Source: Bacteroides sp.
GTDB taxonomy: Bacteria > Bacteroidota > Bacteroidia > Bacteroidales > Bacteroidaceae
Direction: 5' to 3'
Length of the DNA: 64,000 nt
Assembly: GCF_030151085.1 (NCBI RefSeq)
Contig: NZ_JASLER010000083.1
Coordinates: 72,514 to 136,513, forward strand
In this document: piece by piece, positions 43,701-53,300 of the stretch
Layout: each line of letters opens with the position of its first letter
How positions within the stretch are numbered: position 1 is the stretch's first letter
The notes under the pieces: model-generated
The model's database searches: none
The model's input: the letters and a program-made list of their open reading frames with translations, nothing else
Told to the model about the DNA's origin: nothing
Program-made: the position numbers and the translations under genes

Positions 43701-45075
43701 AAGTAATGTCGGAGAAGCAATTGGTGGACCGGCTGGTGAAATTATTTCTCTTATTGGTGACATCAGTTCTTTTACGATGAGTGCAATGAGTGGGGTTCAA
43801 GCTGCTGCCGATACATCTGCAACTGCTATTAGCACTGTAGAGAAGGCTTCAGTCATTCTTGCAGTTATCAGTGCGGCTTTCCAGATTGCCATGAAGATAG
43901 CCAGTCTATTTAACAACGATGAAGGATATCAGAAAGAAATTGAGAAATTGCAAGGACGTATTGAGCAACTGCAATGGGAACTTGACAATGCTGATGCTAT
44001 CCGTTTGCAAAACAATTCATTCAAAGCTTTACAGAAAGTCAAGGAAGTGTATGCTGAAACTACCGAGGAAGTTTTAAAGTTGCATACTGCAAATGGTAAA
44101 TATTTGAATTACTTTGATCGTATGTTCTTACGTGCCAAATCAAGTAACGAGATATTACAGAAGTCAGCTGAAAAGTTGGCGCTTGCTTATGCTAATATTG
44201 ATTACACTGCTGAAAAAGCATTGGGGGCGGAAAAGTTCTCAGGCGCAAAGGAACAGTTACAGAATTTAACCCAACAGCAACTTCTTATCCAAGAACAGAT
44301 TCGGAATGAAGAGTCGAAGAAGAAAACCGACCACGGGAAAATAGCAGATTGGGAGCGTCAGATACAAGAACTTGGAACGAAGGCGAATGCTGTTATAAAT
44401 GAAATAGTTGAGGGTATCATCGGTGGTAGTGCTGTTGATATTGCATCTGAATTAGGGGATGCTTTTATTGAAGCATTTCAAAGTGGGGAGAATGCAGCAG
44501 AAGCTTGGGGGGATAAAGTTAATGATATTGTTGCCAATGTTCTGAAACGCATGCTTGTTAGCAAATATCTTGAGGAGCCTCTTGGAGAAATATTCAATAA
44601 ATACAAATCGAAATGGTATAAGAATGGAGAGTTTGCTGGTATTGATGCTATAATGGAATCAATGGGAGGATTTGCCAACGATTTGAATACTGTTGGTTCT
44701 GAATTCCAAATGATATGGGATACTTTACCTGATAATATTAAAAATATGTTTTCAGTTGATGAAGAAGTATCTTCTCAAGACTCCACCCGTGGCGGCTTTG
44801 AGTCGATGTCGCAAGAAACCGGCTCGGAGCTTAATGGACGTTTTACCGCATTACAAATCTCGAACGAGGAAATCAAGAACTCTATGCTTCTTGCTTTGGG
44901 TAACATGTCAGCATTGTGTACTACTACTTCCGATGGAAACATTCTTCTGAGTGAAATGCGTAACCTGGCGCTAATGTCTAACGGACATCTTGAAGACATT
45001 GCCAGATATACCAAGCCCATTCTTGGCTTTGGAGAGAAATTGGACAAAATAGAACGTAATACAGCAAATTTATGA
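40711..45075 (+). CDS. Phage tail tape measure protein
   Basis: 1454 residues. Residues about 85-265 are the conserved tape-measure N-terminal domain: VRGEFQQLEVAFGTLLGSKEKA, PFSVTELATGAKQLLTYGVQ, LGMPLEQLTTLYGK and NLRDAWEQMLNNIG. Hydrophobic segments near 295-325 and 355-372 and again near 1000-1060 would enter the target membrane. Long coiled coils lie between. The protein sets tail length; by the usual ~0.15 nm per residue, the tail would be near 220 nm. The next gene overlaps by ATGA. Confidence 0.95.
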   Translation: MDLNFDVAGNTADFVKNAEQMSSVIRAISSEVERQGKSIGLSMSLMSSSISETTGKSDILSGAFKKMFNVVGGKDAIKELVTEVVRVRGEFQQLEVAFGTLLGSKEKADSLMNQMMKTAAESPFSVTELATGAKQLLTYGVQAEDVNDILLNLGDIASGLGMPLEQLTTLYGKTMSQGQLYAQDLEQFTASGIPMLQGLADVYGVTTEEVNKMVSAGQVGFPEVQRVITDLTGEGGKFHNVMQEQSQTLAGKINNLRDAWEQMLNNIGESQEGVMAGAIDGAGYLLENYEGIGRILAVLVATYGAYKAAVIAVSVIESVRYQATLIQMAGMTKMQAITDILRAKTELLNKTMLSNPYILIPTLIIGVVAAMWALHDSTTAAEKAQERFNKKQEDSKNEAQDYKRKLQQLVEELQDETTAEVKKQEIRNEINKDYPTFFKFLTDEKGHIGDLTSAWKAFNEEAAKKKSTQNEASVAELKQRIAEEKRFLALMDMGYKDRQNALKNPTDMSILKKYSGKGTYSIKKDIEVDEEELRKFEKEVRNDKFLEWQGDLKNKTDKELETVLTVLNQHSKTVRGSEYLTEAYKKRIDAIELETERRKKIPAKEENTDNGQNNNDNLNTDRLDQTRKQQKDYDSLVEKNKREQARIEVDAQNSVTQSIIDAMDDDAIRTLAQRNLNHKKEVEAIQREAEDKKQALIDKGKAEFEANPTNEKKDFDVADYLKDDLVTKKIEQINEDAAKKIQSKNVQYNRGNDLTNLLAEYQDYTQKRLAVEEKFNTDITILNAQRIIAAQNGDNRQVEKIDRARAQATTEKGKTLMRLDYEKLKESPDYIRAFDNLNETSSETLNSLLSQLENAKQTAAKVLSPDQLREYTTTIQEIMDELDSRNPFQALSDKKQDLADAEQDLAKAQIELEKARQQAESVKNGGKVEYTTTKFNESTGKIETTKLYLTEAQVLEQVKNKTNEYNAAKDKTIRASAKVKKSEAEVKEEIDKLFKSISNVGEAIGGPAGEIISLIGDISSFTMSAMSGVQAAADTSATAISTVEKASVILAVISAAFQIAMKIASLFNNDEGYQKEIEKLQGRIEQLQWELDNADAIRLQNNSFKALQKVKEVYAETTEEVLKLHTANGKYLNYFDRMFLRAKSSNEILQKSAEKLALAYANIDYTAEKALGAEKFSGAKEQLQNLTQQQLLIQEQIRNEESKKKTDHGKIADWERQIQELGTKANAVINEIVEGIIGGSAVDIASELGDAFIEAFQSGENAAEAWGDKVNDIVANVLKRMLVSKYLEEPLGEIFNKYKSKWYKNGEFAGIDAIMESMGGFANDLNTVGSEFQMIWDTLPDNIKNMFSVDEEVSSQDSTRGGFESMSQETGSELNGRFTALQISNEEIKNSMLLALGNMSALCTTTSDGNILLSEMRNLALMSNGHLEDIARYTKPILGFGEKLDKIERNTANL

Positions 45076-45494
45076 AAACAGTAAATGAAATTATGCAATC
45101 GGCATCCCTTTTGGGAGCCTGTGCCAAATCGAATGGAGTGAGTGACTGGAGAAGTCTTACGTGGTTATTCTTTACTCCTCAGGGACGTGAGTTTTGTGAA
45201 GATAATAATTTTCCGTCCCTCGAAATGTTTCAGGGGATGAAGGATAATATCTCGGAATATAACATACTGGTAGATGCAGGTAATATAAGCCGGCAGAATG
45301 ATGTGAATGTAGGTTTAATAGGGAATACATCGGCCCAACTGGTGTACAATGACAATACGGAAGTGCATAAAGTAGTCTTGATGCATGGTGCAAAGGCAAG
45401 AATCGAGGCTGCGAACTATGCTGTAATCTTGCTGGTGAATATAGGTAATTGTGAGGTAGAAATAGAAAAAGATAATACGGTAGTAATATTATGA
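45072..45494 (+). CDS. Tail protein of unknown role
   Basis: 140 residues, starting in a 4-bp ATGA overlap with the tape measure, so translation is coupled. N-terminal half has a helical segment (DWRSLTWLFFTPQGREFCEDN); the C-terminal half is beta-rich (LVYNDNTEVHKVVLMHGAKARIEA). Position between tape measure and Dit-like protein suggests a tail-tip component. Not recognised by sequence. Confidence 0.6.
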   Translation: MKTVNEIMQSASLLGACAKSNGVSDWRSLTWLFFTPQGREFCEDNNFPSLEMFQGMKDNISEYNILVDAGNISRQNDVNVGLIGNTSAQLVYNDNTEVHKVVLMHGAKARIEAANYAVILLVNIGNCEVEIEKDNTVVIL

Positions 45495-45907
45495 AAGGCG
45501 AATTATTTATAAACGGCGAAGATGCTTATCTGCAATGGGGGATAAGCATGGACGATACTTCCTTGTCCGAACTGATGACACCTCCTGCCAACAAAGCGTT
45601 TATTGAGAACGAAAGCCGCTTGCAGCATGGCAAACAGGTAGTAGTGGCAAATCCAAAGTTAGACCAAAGATCTCTGACACTTCAGATCAATCTGACTGCC
45701 CTCTCCGAAGAACAGTTCTTTGCAAGATACAGTAGTTTCTGCAAGGTACTGGCAACCGGGGTACTTCACTTAAAAACGAAGTACCAGCCCGGGGTAGTAT
45801 ATAAGACCATTTATCTCTCGTGCGGTCAGTTCAGCCAGTTTATGAGGGGTATCGGGAAATTCAGTTTAAAGCTCAATGAGCCTAATCCTAATGACAGAAC
45901 AGAATGA
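45491..45907 (+). CDS. Distal tail (Dit)-like protein
   Basis: 138 residues, overlapping both neighbours by 4 bp. Contains DAYLQWGISMDD at the start and SLTLQINLTALSEEQFFARYSSFCKVL, a layout like the N-terminal ring domain of distal tail proteins of siphophages. It would form the hub between tail tube and tip. The call rests on order (tape measure, Dit, Tal) and fold-like patterns. Confidence 0.6.
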   Translation: MKGELFINGEDAYLQWGISMDDTSLSELMTPPANKAFIENESRLQHGKQVVVANPKLDQRSLTLQINLTALSEEQFFARYSSFCKVLATGVLHLKTKYQPGVVYKTIYLSCGQFSQFMRGIGKFSLKLNEPNPNDRTE

Positions 45908-48900
45908 TAGACATTAAAGATACTTTCGGAAATGTCCGCTTCTCTACCGAAATCAATGAGGGGAGCAAGCGGAAATTCTTGTTGATGAAAGAAGACTATA
46001 TCACCTTGAAGTTTTCTTTGGAGGAGCCCGTCAACTTCAAGTTGGGAGATCATGTAGACGATCCGCGATTCGGATTGTTTGAACTCTGTGACTTGTACAA
46101 ACCAAACTACAATAGTTCTACGGGAGGCTACGATTATGAACTCCGTATGGACGCTTATTACTGGAAGTGGAAGAATAAGTTGTTTAAATATATGCCGGAA
46201 GCAGCCCGACAAGAGGCTTCATGGAACCTGACCGCAACGCTGGAAGTACATGCTGACGCTTTTTTGCGGGGACTTGCTGCATTGGGCTACACTTATAAAG
46301 GTACTCCGTTTGAGTGCTCGATAGATAAATCGGTAAATTCTTCCGCCAAACTTGTGTCGTATGATAATATGAACATGCTCGATGCCCTTTTCAAAATGGC
46401 GGAAACATGGGAATGTGAGTGTTGGGTGACGGAGAATGTGATACATTTCGGCAGATGTGAGTATCATACTGCGGTTGACTTGGAGATGGACGCCAATGTG
46501 GCGGAAATGACTGCTTCTAATAGTCAAGGAACTTATGCTACACGTATTTATGCTTTTGGCTCTACACGTAACTTGCCAGCCGGTTATCGTCCGGTTGCCG
46601 AAGAGGCTGCTGTGAATGGGGTAGTACAAAAGCGTTTGATGTTGCCTGCCGATACTCCTTTTATCGATGCTTATCCGAAATTACTTGCCGAAGAGATTAT
46701 TGAAAGTGTGGTTGTGTTTGATGATGTGTATCCCCATAACGAGGGTACGATGTCTGATATCACGACCAAAGAATATACGGATTCTATAGAAAATGCAGAT
46801 GGCACCGTGACAAAAGAAAAGTGGAATGCATTCCGCTTTAGAGATGCCGGGCTTACTTTCTCTAAAGATTATATTCTTCCTGGTGAGGAACTCCATATTA
46901 TTTTTCAATCGGGTGTGCTCAATGGGATGGATTTTGCAGTGCGGTTCGACCCGGATAATAAGGATAAACAGCTGTGGGAGATACTAAGAAACGAAGATTA
47001 TGGGCGCAAACTTCCGGATGAGGTGCTTGCTCCTAAGAACGGGGATAAATATGTGCTCTATGGTTGGGATGCGACACGAATAGATGCATTGGGACTTGTG
47101 GCAGCCGCTGAACAGGAATTAAAAACAAGAGCTATAGCATACACCGAGAAAGTGAAAATTGATCCGTCGACCTATTCTGTGAAGATGATATCAAATAGCA
47201 TTTATAGTGCAGACGGTGTAAATAAATTGCTGGAAATCGGTGATAGGGTTAAACTTATCAACAAGGCTTATTGGAAAGAAGGAAGGCAGTCGAGGGTAAT
47301 AGGTTATGAGTATAATTTGGATTTCCCGTTTGATAGTCCACTCTATACGGTTGGAGAAACAGCGCCTTATTCGAAGATTGGTGAATTGGAGGGGAAAGTA
47401 GAGAGTTTAACATATAAGGGGCAGAGTTATAGCGGTAGTACCGGACGTGGGGTATATCTCATTCGGACGAATGATAGTACACCGGCGACGGATAGTAATG
47501 CCTATTCGGCAAGAAGGGTACTGAAACAATTTCTTAGCAAAGACCGGGAGGACACTGCCCAAGAACTAATCAAATTCCTCAGAGGTTTGCTTGTTGGGGA
47601 GAATAGTAGTGGTATAACTATATTAGAAGACGGCACATCGCAAGTTGTCATTGACCGCTTGTTTGTAAAAATCAAAGCGGTTTTTGACGAACTGGAAGTA
47701 AAGAAGAGGACCTATGTAGGTGGTGAACAGATACTTTCTCCTGCGGGCATGAAGTGTATTAAAGTAGAAGAAACTACCGATGCTTATCGTTGTTACTTTA
47801 AAGTCAAGGAAGATGGTGTAGAGATAAAGAACCAGTTTACACCTGGTACACTTGCTATTTCTCAGGAATGCAACGTTAAAGTGGGAGTATCCCACAATGT
47901 AGGTAATCGTTATTACTGGCGATTAGTTACAGCAGTTGGTTCCGATTACATAGAATTGTCTAAGACAAAATGTGATCCTAATATAGAAAACGATATTCCG
48001 ATTGCTGGCGACGACATTGTTGGTCTTGGGCATAAGACGGATATTACCCGTCAAGGAGCAATAATACTTTCCTCAGTTAACGAAGTGGCACCATCCATCC
48101 TGATGTACCAAGGAATTGATTCTTTCTCTTTGGCTGGCAAAGATGTAATTGGGTTCGATTTTGATAAATCTACCGGAAAGGCACGTATGCGGGTGTATGG
48201 TGATACATATATTGGAGCCAAGGACAGAAATTCATATATGGAATTTACAAAAGATGGTTTAGAGGTTAAAGCAAAGAAAATCTTCTTGGGTACCGGCGAT
48301 ATGGATGAGATATTGAGCGACCTGAACCAGTCCGTTTCCAATATCAACAGCCAGTTGGATCAGAGCTTTCAAGTCTGGCAGGGCGAGACATCCGATACTC
48401 CCACGCTTACAAACAAACCAGCCTCCGAGTGGAAGACGGATGCTGACAAGTCTCTCCATGTGGATGACTTCTATATCACTACCGAAGGTCTTTGTTATCA
48501 ATTCCAACAAGTGGGTAGTGTCTATCAGTGGAAGCCTGTAACGGACAAGTATCTGATAGCCTATGTGCAGCAGATAGGTGAGAAGAAGCGGGTGTTCGTC
48601 ACTCAACCGGCGAATGCGGTAGCCTATGATATTGGCGACTGCTGGGTGAATGCAAACTATACAGACGGTTCAGGAAAAGTGCTGTACAACAATGATCGCC
48701 TGGTCTGCGTTACCACCAAAGTCGCTGGGGTTCCGTTTAGTATCTCGCACTGGAAGAAGGACAGCAAGTATACGGATGACACGAAGGCGGAAGAAGCGTT
48801 TGACTATACCGACACGAAGGCGATTGAATTGCGGGCTTATGCCGACAATTCAGCAAAAGCCAAAGCAGATGCGGCAGCTATACTTGCCAAAGCTTATGCC

Positions 48901-50082
48901 GATGGTATCGTCACCGAGAGTGAGGCAGCTGCGATTGATGCCGCAAATAGATATGCGGATGCACAGGACGAATTATTCAGAGTTGTTGCAGAGGCTTATG
49001 CTGACGGCATCGTGACCGAAGAAGAAAAGCGTGCCATCGCCGACGCTAAAGCCAAAGCCGACGCCGCCAAAAAAGCGGCACAGGATTATGCGGATAAGAT
49101 GGATGCCGAAACAGCTACCAAATTACTCAAGACCGGCATTAATATCGAGAATAACACCATTACCGCCACGGCTGATACATTCACCGTACAAGGGCGTGAC
49201 GGTAAAAAATACGCCGTGTTTGAGGTGGATAGTGCAACCGGGTTACCGATGATGAAAGCCGACTATATAAAAGTGACATCCATGCTGATGGCTAAAGCTA
49301 TCATGGCGGGAGGGTTGAATATTGGAGATAAGTTTTTAGTCACTATTGGTCCTGATGGCAAGGCATCTGTGAAACTTACAGGTAATATTATTGCGGAGAG
49401 CGGTATGATAGCAGGTATGAAAGTTAGTGGCAACTCTCTTACGAATGAAGGATTCAATAATGATTCCTGCGTCATCTTACGCAATGACAATACCGGATGT
49501 TTTGCCGGGATAGGCGGCAATACGCTGCCGGCATCAAGTGGCATGAGAGCTGCCGCCCGATTTGAAAATAACGATAACTCTTTTTTTAATTCTGTCAATA
49601 CTGCAATGGTACTTTCTGCCAAAAACGGAAATACCAATCATGCTATAGACATATTAGGAGGGGATATATCGGGTTTTTCTACAGCAACCAAAATTATATC
49701 ATCCTCGGCGACTCTTAACAGAAGAGATGCGTCGACATATATAGCGATTAATCCTGGTGGTACTGATATTACATTGACATTTCCGACTATGGAGATGCAT
49801 GATGATGGCATTATCATACGTATAAAAAGACTCGGGGATGGGAAGGTATATCTGCGTGCCGGTAATAGTAAGCACCGCGTAGTATCCGGTACTAGCTATA
49901 CAGACGTAATTTCCGGAAGTTTTATGTGTTATGACGGTAACTATTATCAGACTGGGACAACCCCTCATCAACTCCGTGTAAATGAGGTGTTAGAATACCA
50001 GTACGTGAGAGATTTAATATACCCTAAAGATAATCCAACCTATAAAGGATGCTGGATGCAGATGCAAAGAACATCCTACTAA
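45904..50082 (+). CDS. Tail-associated baseplate hub / tip protein (Tal-like)
   Basis: 1392 residues. Residues 1-350 resemble the hub region of siphophage tail-tip proteins (FGLFELCDLYKPNYNSSTGGY, WECECWVTENVIHFGR). The middle (about 500-820) holds tip and spike material. An Ala-rich coiled segment (about 970-1075) contains two copies of AYADGIVTE. The C-terminal part (ITATADTFTVQGRDGKKYAVF onward) is a trimeric beta-rich fibre-like region. It would plug the tail tip and reach the target envelope. Short overlaps with Dit show coupled translation. Confidence 0.8.
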   Translation: MIDIKDTFGNVRFSTEINEGSKRKFLLMKEDYITLKFSLEEPVNFKLGDHVDDPRFGLFELCDLYKPNYNSSTGGYDYELRMDAYYWKWKNKLFKYMPEAARQEASWNLTATLEVHADAFLRGLAALGYTYKGTPFECSIDKSVNSSAKLVSYDNMNMLDALFKMAETWECECWVTENVIHFGRCEYHTAVDLEMDANVAEMTASNSQGTYATRIYAFGSTRNLPAGYRPVAEEAAVNGVVQKRLMLPADTPFIDAYPKLLAEEIIESVVVFDDVYPHNEGTMSDITTKEYTDSIENADGTVTKEKWNAFRFRDAGLTFSKDYILPGEELHIIFQSGVLNGMDFAVRFDPDNKDKQLWEILRNEDYGRKLPDEVLAPKNGDKYVLYGWDATRIDALGLVAAAEQELKTRAIAYTEKVKIDPSTYSVKMISNSIYSADGVNKLLEIGDRVKLINKAYWKEGRQSRVIGYEYNLDFPFDSPLYTVGETAPYSKIGELEGKVESLTYKGQSYSGSTGRGVYLIRTNDSTPATDSNAYSARRVLKQFLSKDREDTAQELIKFLRGLLVGENSSGITILEDGTSQVVIDRLFVKIKAVFDELEVKKRTYVGGEQILSPAGMKCIKVEETTDAYRCYFKVKEDGVEIKNQFTPGTLAISQECNVKVGVSHNVGNRYYWRLVTAVGSDYIELSKTKCDPNIENDIPIAGDDIVGLGHKTDITRQGAIILSSVNEVAPSILMYQGIDSFSLAGKDVIGFDFDKSTGKARMRVYGDTYIGAKDRNSYMEFTKDGLEVKAKKIFLGTGDMDEILSDLNQSVSNINSQLDQSFQVWQGETSDTPTLTNKPASEWKTDADKSLHVDDFYITTEGLCYQFQQVGSVYQWKPVTDKYLIAYVQQIGEKKRVFVTQPANAVAYDIGDCWVNANYTDGSGKVLYNNDRLVCVTTKVAGVPFSISHWKKDSKYTDDTKAEEAFDYTDTKAIELRAYADNSAKAKADAAAILAKAYADGIVTESEAAAIDAANRYADAQDELFRVVAEAYADGIVTEEEKRAIADAKAKADAAKKAAQDYADKMDAETATKLLKTGINIENNTITATADTFTVQGRDGKKYAVFEVDSATGLPMMKADYIKVTSMLMAKAIMAGGLNIGDKFLVTIGPDGKASVKLTGNIIAESGMIAGMKVSGNSLTNEGFNNDSCVILRNDNTGCFAGIGGNTLPASSGMRAAARFENNDNSFFNSVNTAMVLSAKNGNTNHAIDILGGDISGFSTATKIISSSATLNRRDASTYIAINPGGTDITLTFPTMEMHDDGIIIRIKRLGDGKVYLRAGNSKHRVVSGTSYTDVISGSFMCYDGNYYQTGTTPHQLRVNEVLEYQYVRDLIYPKDNPTYKGCWMQMQRTSY

Positions 50083-50097
50083 CAATCAACGAATATT

Positions 50098-50316
50098 ATG
50101 CGCAGCCTTAAAGTAACTCTTTCCCGAACCACCGAAGATGGGCAGTTCCGCATCTCGGCTCTGAGCCGCGGAGAAGGCGATCTGCCCGTGGACACCAATG
50201 CATATAATCTGGCGATGCAGATACTCCGGTTGAAAGCTAAGCCAATGGCACCGACCATCACGGATTTTGTCTTGGGAACCGGCATATTGGGTAACAACAA
50301 AAACATATTAGGATAA
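50098..50316 (+). CDS. Small protein linking tip and fibre genes
   Basis: 72 residues, MRSLKVTLSRTTEDGQFRIS to KNILG. Stop and start of the next gene share one base (TAATG), so it is translationally coupled to the large fibre gene. No family recognised; a small fibre-joining or assembly factor is plausible. Confidence 0.6.
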   Translation: MRSLKVTLSRTTEDGQFRISALSRGEGDLPVDTNAYNLAMQILRLKAKPMAPTITDFVLGTGILGNNKNILG

Positions 50317-53300
50317 TGGATAAATTGAATAGAACCTTTAAAGACGGTAACGTTCTGAAAGCTGATGAACTGAACGAAGTCGTAAACAAAATCAATGAGT
50401 TGGTAGGCGGTAGTCTCGTAATCGGCACCAACGAAGGAACTGCATTTGACGGTGCTATGGGCGCTACCTTGACACAGATCGTCAATGAACTGGCTGGTGG
50501 AGCAGGTACCATGTATAGCGTATATGTACGCAACAATTTGGAATCACTCGGCTTTGCCTCCCAATATGGAGAAAAATGTATTCTTGATTTTACATTCGTT
50601 TCACAATATCGGGATGACATCTCCGAACCGTATAAACCGACTGGAGAACTTGGAGTTTGCACCATCATGGCGAAGAATTCCAAGTATGCCGATTTTACTA
50701 CTGTGAAGACGATGCAAGTGTCTTCTAATACATCTATAAAATTGGATGTGGCGGAGTGGTTATCGAATGGTAGTAATAACTTTAAAATAACTATTGCCGG
50801 TATAAATACAGATAAGGTTACAGCACCAATTACCTATACGGTACAGCTTACCTCATTGGGTATCGATGCTCCGAACTTCCGTTGGTGGACGGCATTTACC
50901 GATGTGATTAGCATTCCGCTGAATATCGGTGGAAATATATCCAAAACATTACATGTCACCATTGCGGGTGAAGGATATAGCAAGAACTACGATGTTCCTT
51001 TGGGGACAACCGTTTATACGGAAACTGCGTATAATTACCAGCTTCAGCATCCCGGGAAATCGGGTGTGTATAATGTCTCTATGCATGTGACCAATACTGA
51101 TGGCACCATACGGACACGCACGGTATCTTATAATATCATTTGTGTTGAGGCGGGAGATAATGTGAAGTTGTTAGCCGTCAACAATATAATAGAGAAGGCT
51201 ACGAACTGGACGGAAAATGCTTTGTTTGATTATGCGATATACGATGGTAATAATGCGGTCACATCTGCCCGGTTTGTAGCGAAGAAGGCGGATCTTCCTG
51301 TATTTTCGTCTGAAGAAGACAGCATTTCGACTTCGGCAAAACATACTTTCTCTTTGCCCCTTGAGGTTGAAACAATAGACAATACGGACTTCGACCTTGT
51401 GGTAAATGTACAGGATGAAGATGAAAAACTGGCGTTGGCGATGACTATTCCGGTGAATAACTCTTTGGGCTTTTCTTCCGTTGCAGGAGCAGCATTTTAC
51501 ATGAATCCCCGTACCAGAAGCAATAGTCAGAGTAACTATTTGTCGGTTGTCAATGAGATGACGGGTGAACTGGTGCCTGTTAGCTGGAAAGGAATGAACT
51601 GGGGAAGTGATGGCTGGGCTACAGATGCTGACGGTAACAGGGTACTTCGTGTGATGGCAAGTGCACAGGTAGGTATCGGTTATAAAGTTTTTGCAAGGGA
51701 GGCCGCGCGCATAGGCAAGACAATTGAGATTGATTATAAGGTTGATAATGTAACCGATTTCAACCATCCGGTGATAAGTTTGTCAAGTGACGGAGATTCG
51801 TTTGTGGGGTTGCATGTGTTTCCCGATAATGTGGTGATGCACTCTAATGCACTGAAGAATGCGAATAATCAGGGTATCAACCTTTTCGAGGGCAAACGGC
51901 TTCGTCTGACGGTGGTTATCATGCCGGATGCATACGGGAATAGTGGTTTCAATCTCTGTATTATTTACATCAATGGGGTGAAAAACCGTGAGTTCACTTA
52001 CGAGAACAATGATTATTTTGCTCAGCAGAGTGATATTGTTATAGGTTCGGATTTTGCAGATGTGGATGTATACGGTATGCGTGTATATGATTCTGCACTA
52101 ACTTCGGAGTCTGTATTGCGTAATTATATCAACTGGCTGATAGACAATACTGAAAAAACGGCAGTAAAGGCAGAGAATGATGTGATGGATGGTAACGGTT
52201 CTGAAATAGACTTTGAAAATACGAAAGATCAGTTCAATGTGTTTGTATTTGATAACTCGTTCCCGAGTCTTGGTAACCCTAATAAAATGATGGGGACCTT
52301 GGAGGTGCTTTATGCCGATCATCCGGAATGGAATGTGTCTATCTCAAACGTTGAGGCAAAAGGGCAGGGAACTTCTTCTATGCGTTACTGGAAGTGGAAT
52401 GTTCGTTTCTCGTTGGATAAGAAGTTGTCGACTGTTACGGCAACCAATGGGGTGACAAGTACGGGTGGTTGGGCTATGGTGCCTACTCTGGCTAAAGCAA
52501 CGAAGATTACCGCCAAGAAGAATTTTGCATCTTCCATGCACTCTCATAAAATAGGTTCGGTGAATTCCGTAGACGATCTGTATCGGGCTATGGGTTATCT
52601 GAATGAAGCGATGAAGACGGAGCAGTATACCAATGCACGTGTAGCAGTGTACCAACTTCCTTTTGTTGCTTTTGAAAAGAGCATCAATGAAGAAGGTGAA
52701 ACGGTTTATGCCTTTATGGGACTTTATACGATGGGACCGGATAAAGGTGACAAGAATACTTTCGGTCATGATACGGGTCTGTTTCCGGGACTTCTTGCTA
52801 TCGAAGGTTCGGACAATTCACCTCTGTGTACCTTATTCCGTGTTCCCTGGAGTTCCCGGATGCAATATAACGAGGAAGAGGAGGCATTTCAGTACAACGG
52901 AGCCAATGCGTGGGACTTTGGTGCAGGCGAAACTACTAATATTAATAAGTGGATTCCGGCTTATAACATTGCCTATGAATGTGGCAATCGCTTAAAACCT
53001 TTCAACGGAACATTAGCAGAACTGAATGCACAAGCGGCAACTTATCGCAATGAACCATACGAATTTTGGATTGCGAAAGTAGGAGATGCCAATCTCTACA
53101 ATGTATATTACTATGAGTCGGGCGAAGGAAAATTCATCGCTTCTAATACAGGTTCGGGTACAATCAATCTTAAGAATCAACTTGTAGACAAGGGATATGG
53201 ATTGGTGAGTGCTGATCTTACCGGTAGAACTGTCGATCAACTGAATGACTTATTTATTAATGCCCGCATACAGAAGTTCAGAAAAGAGGCTTCACAATAT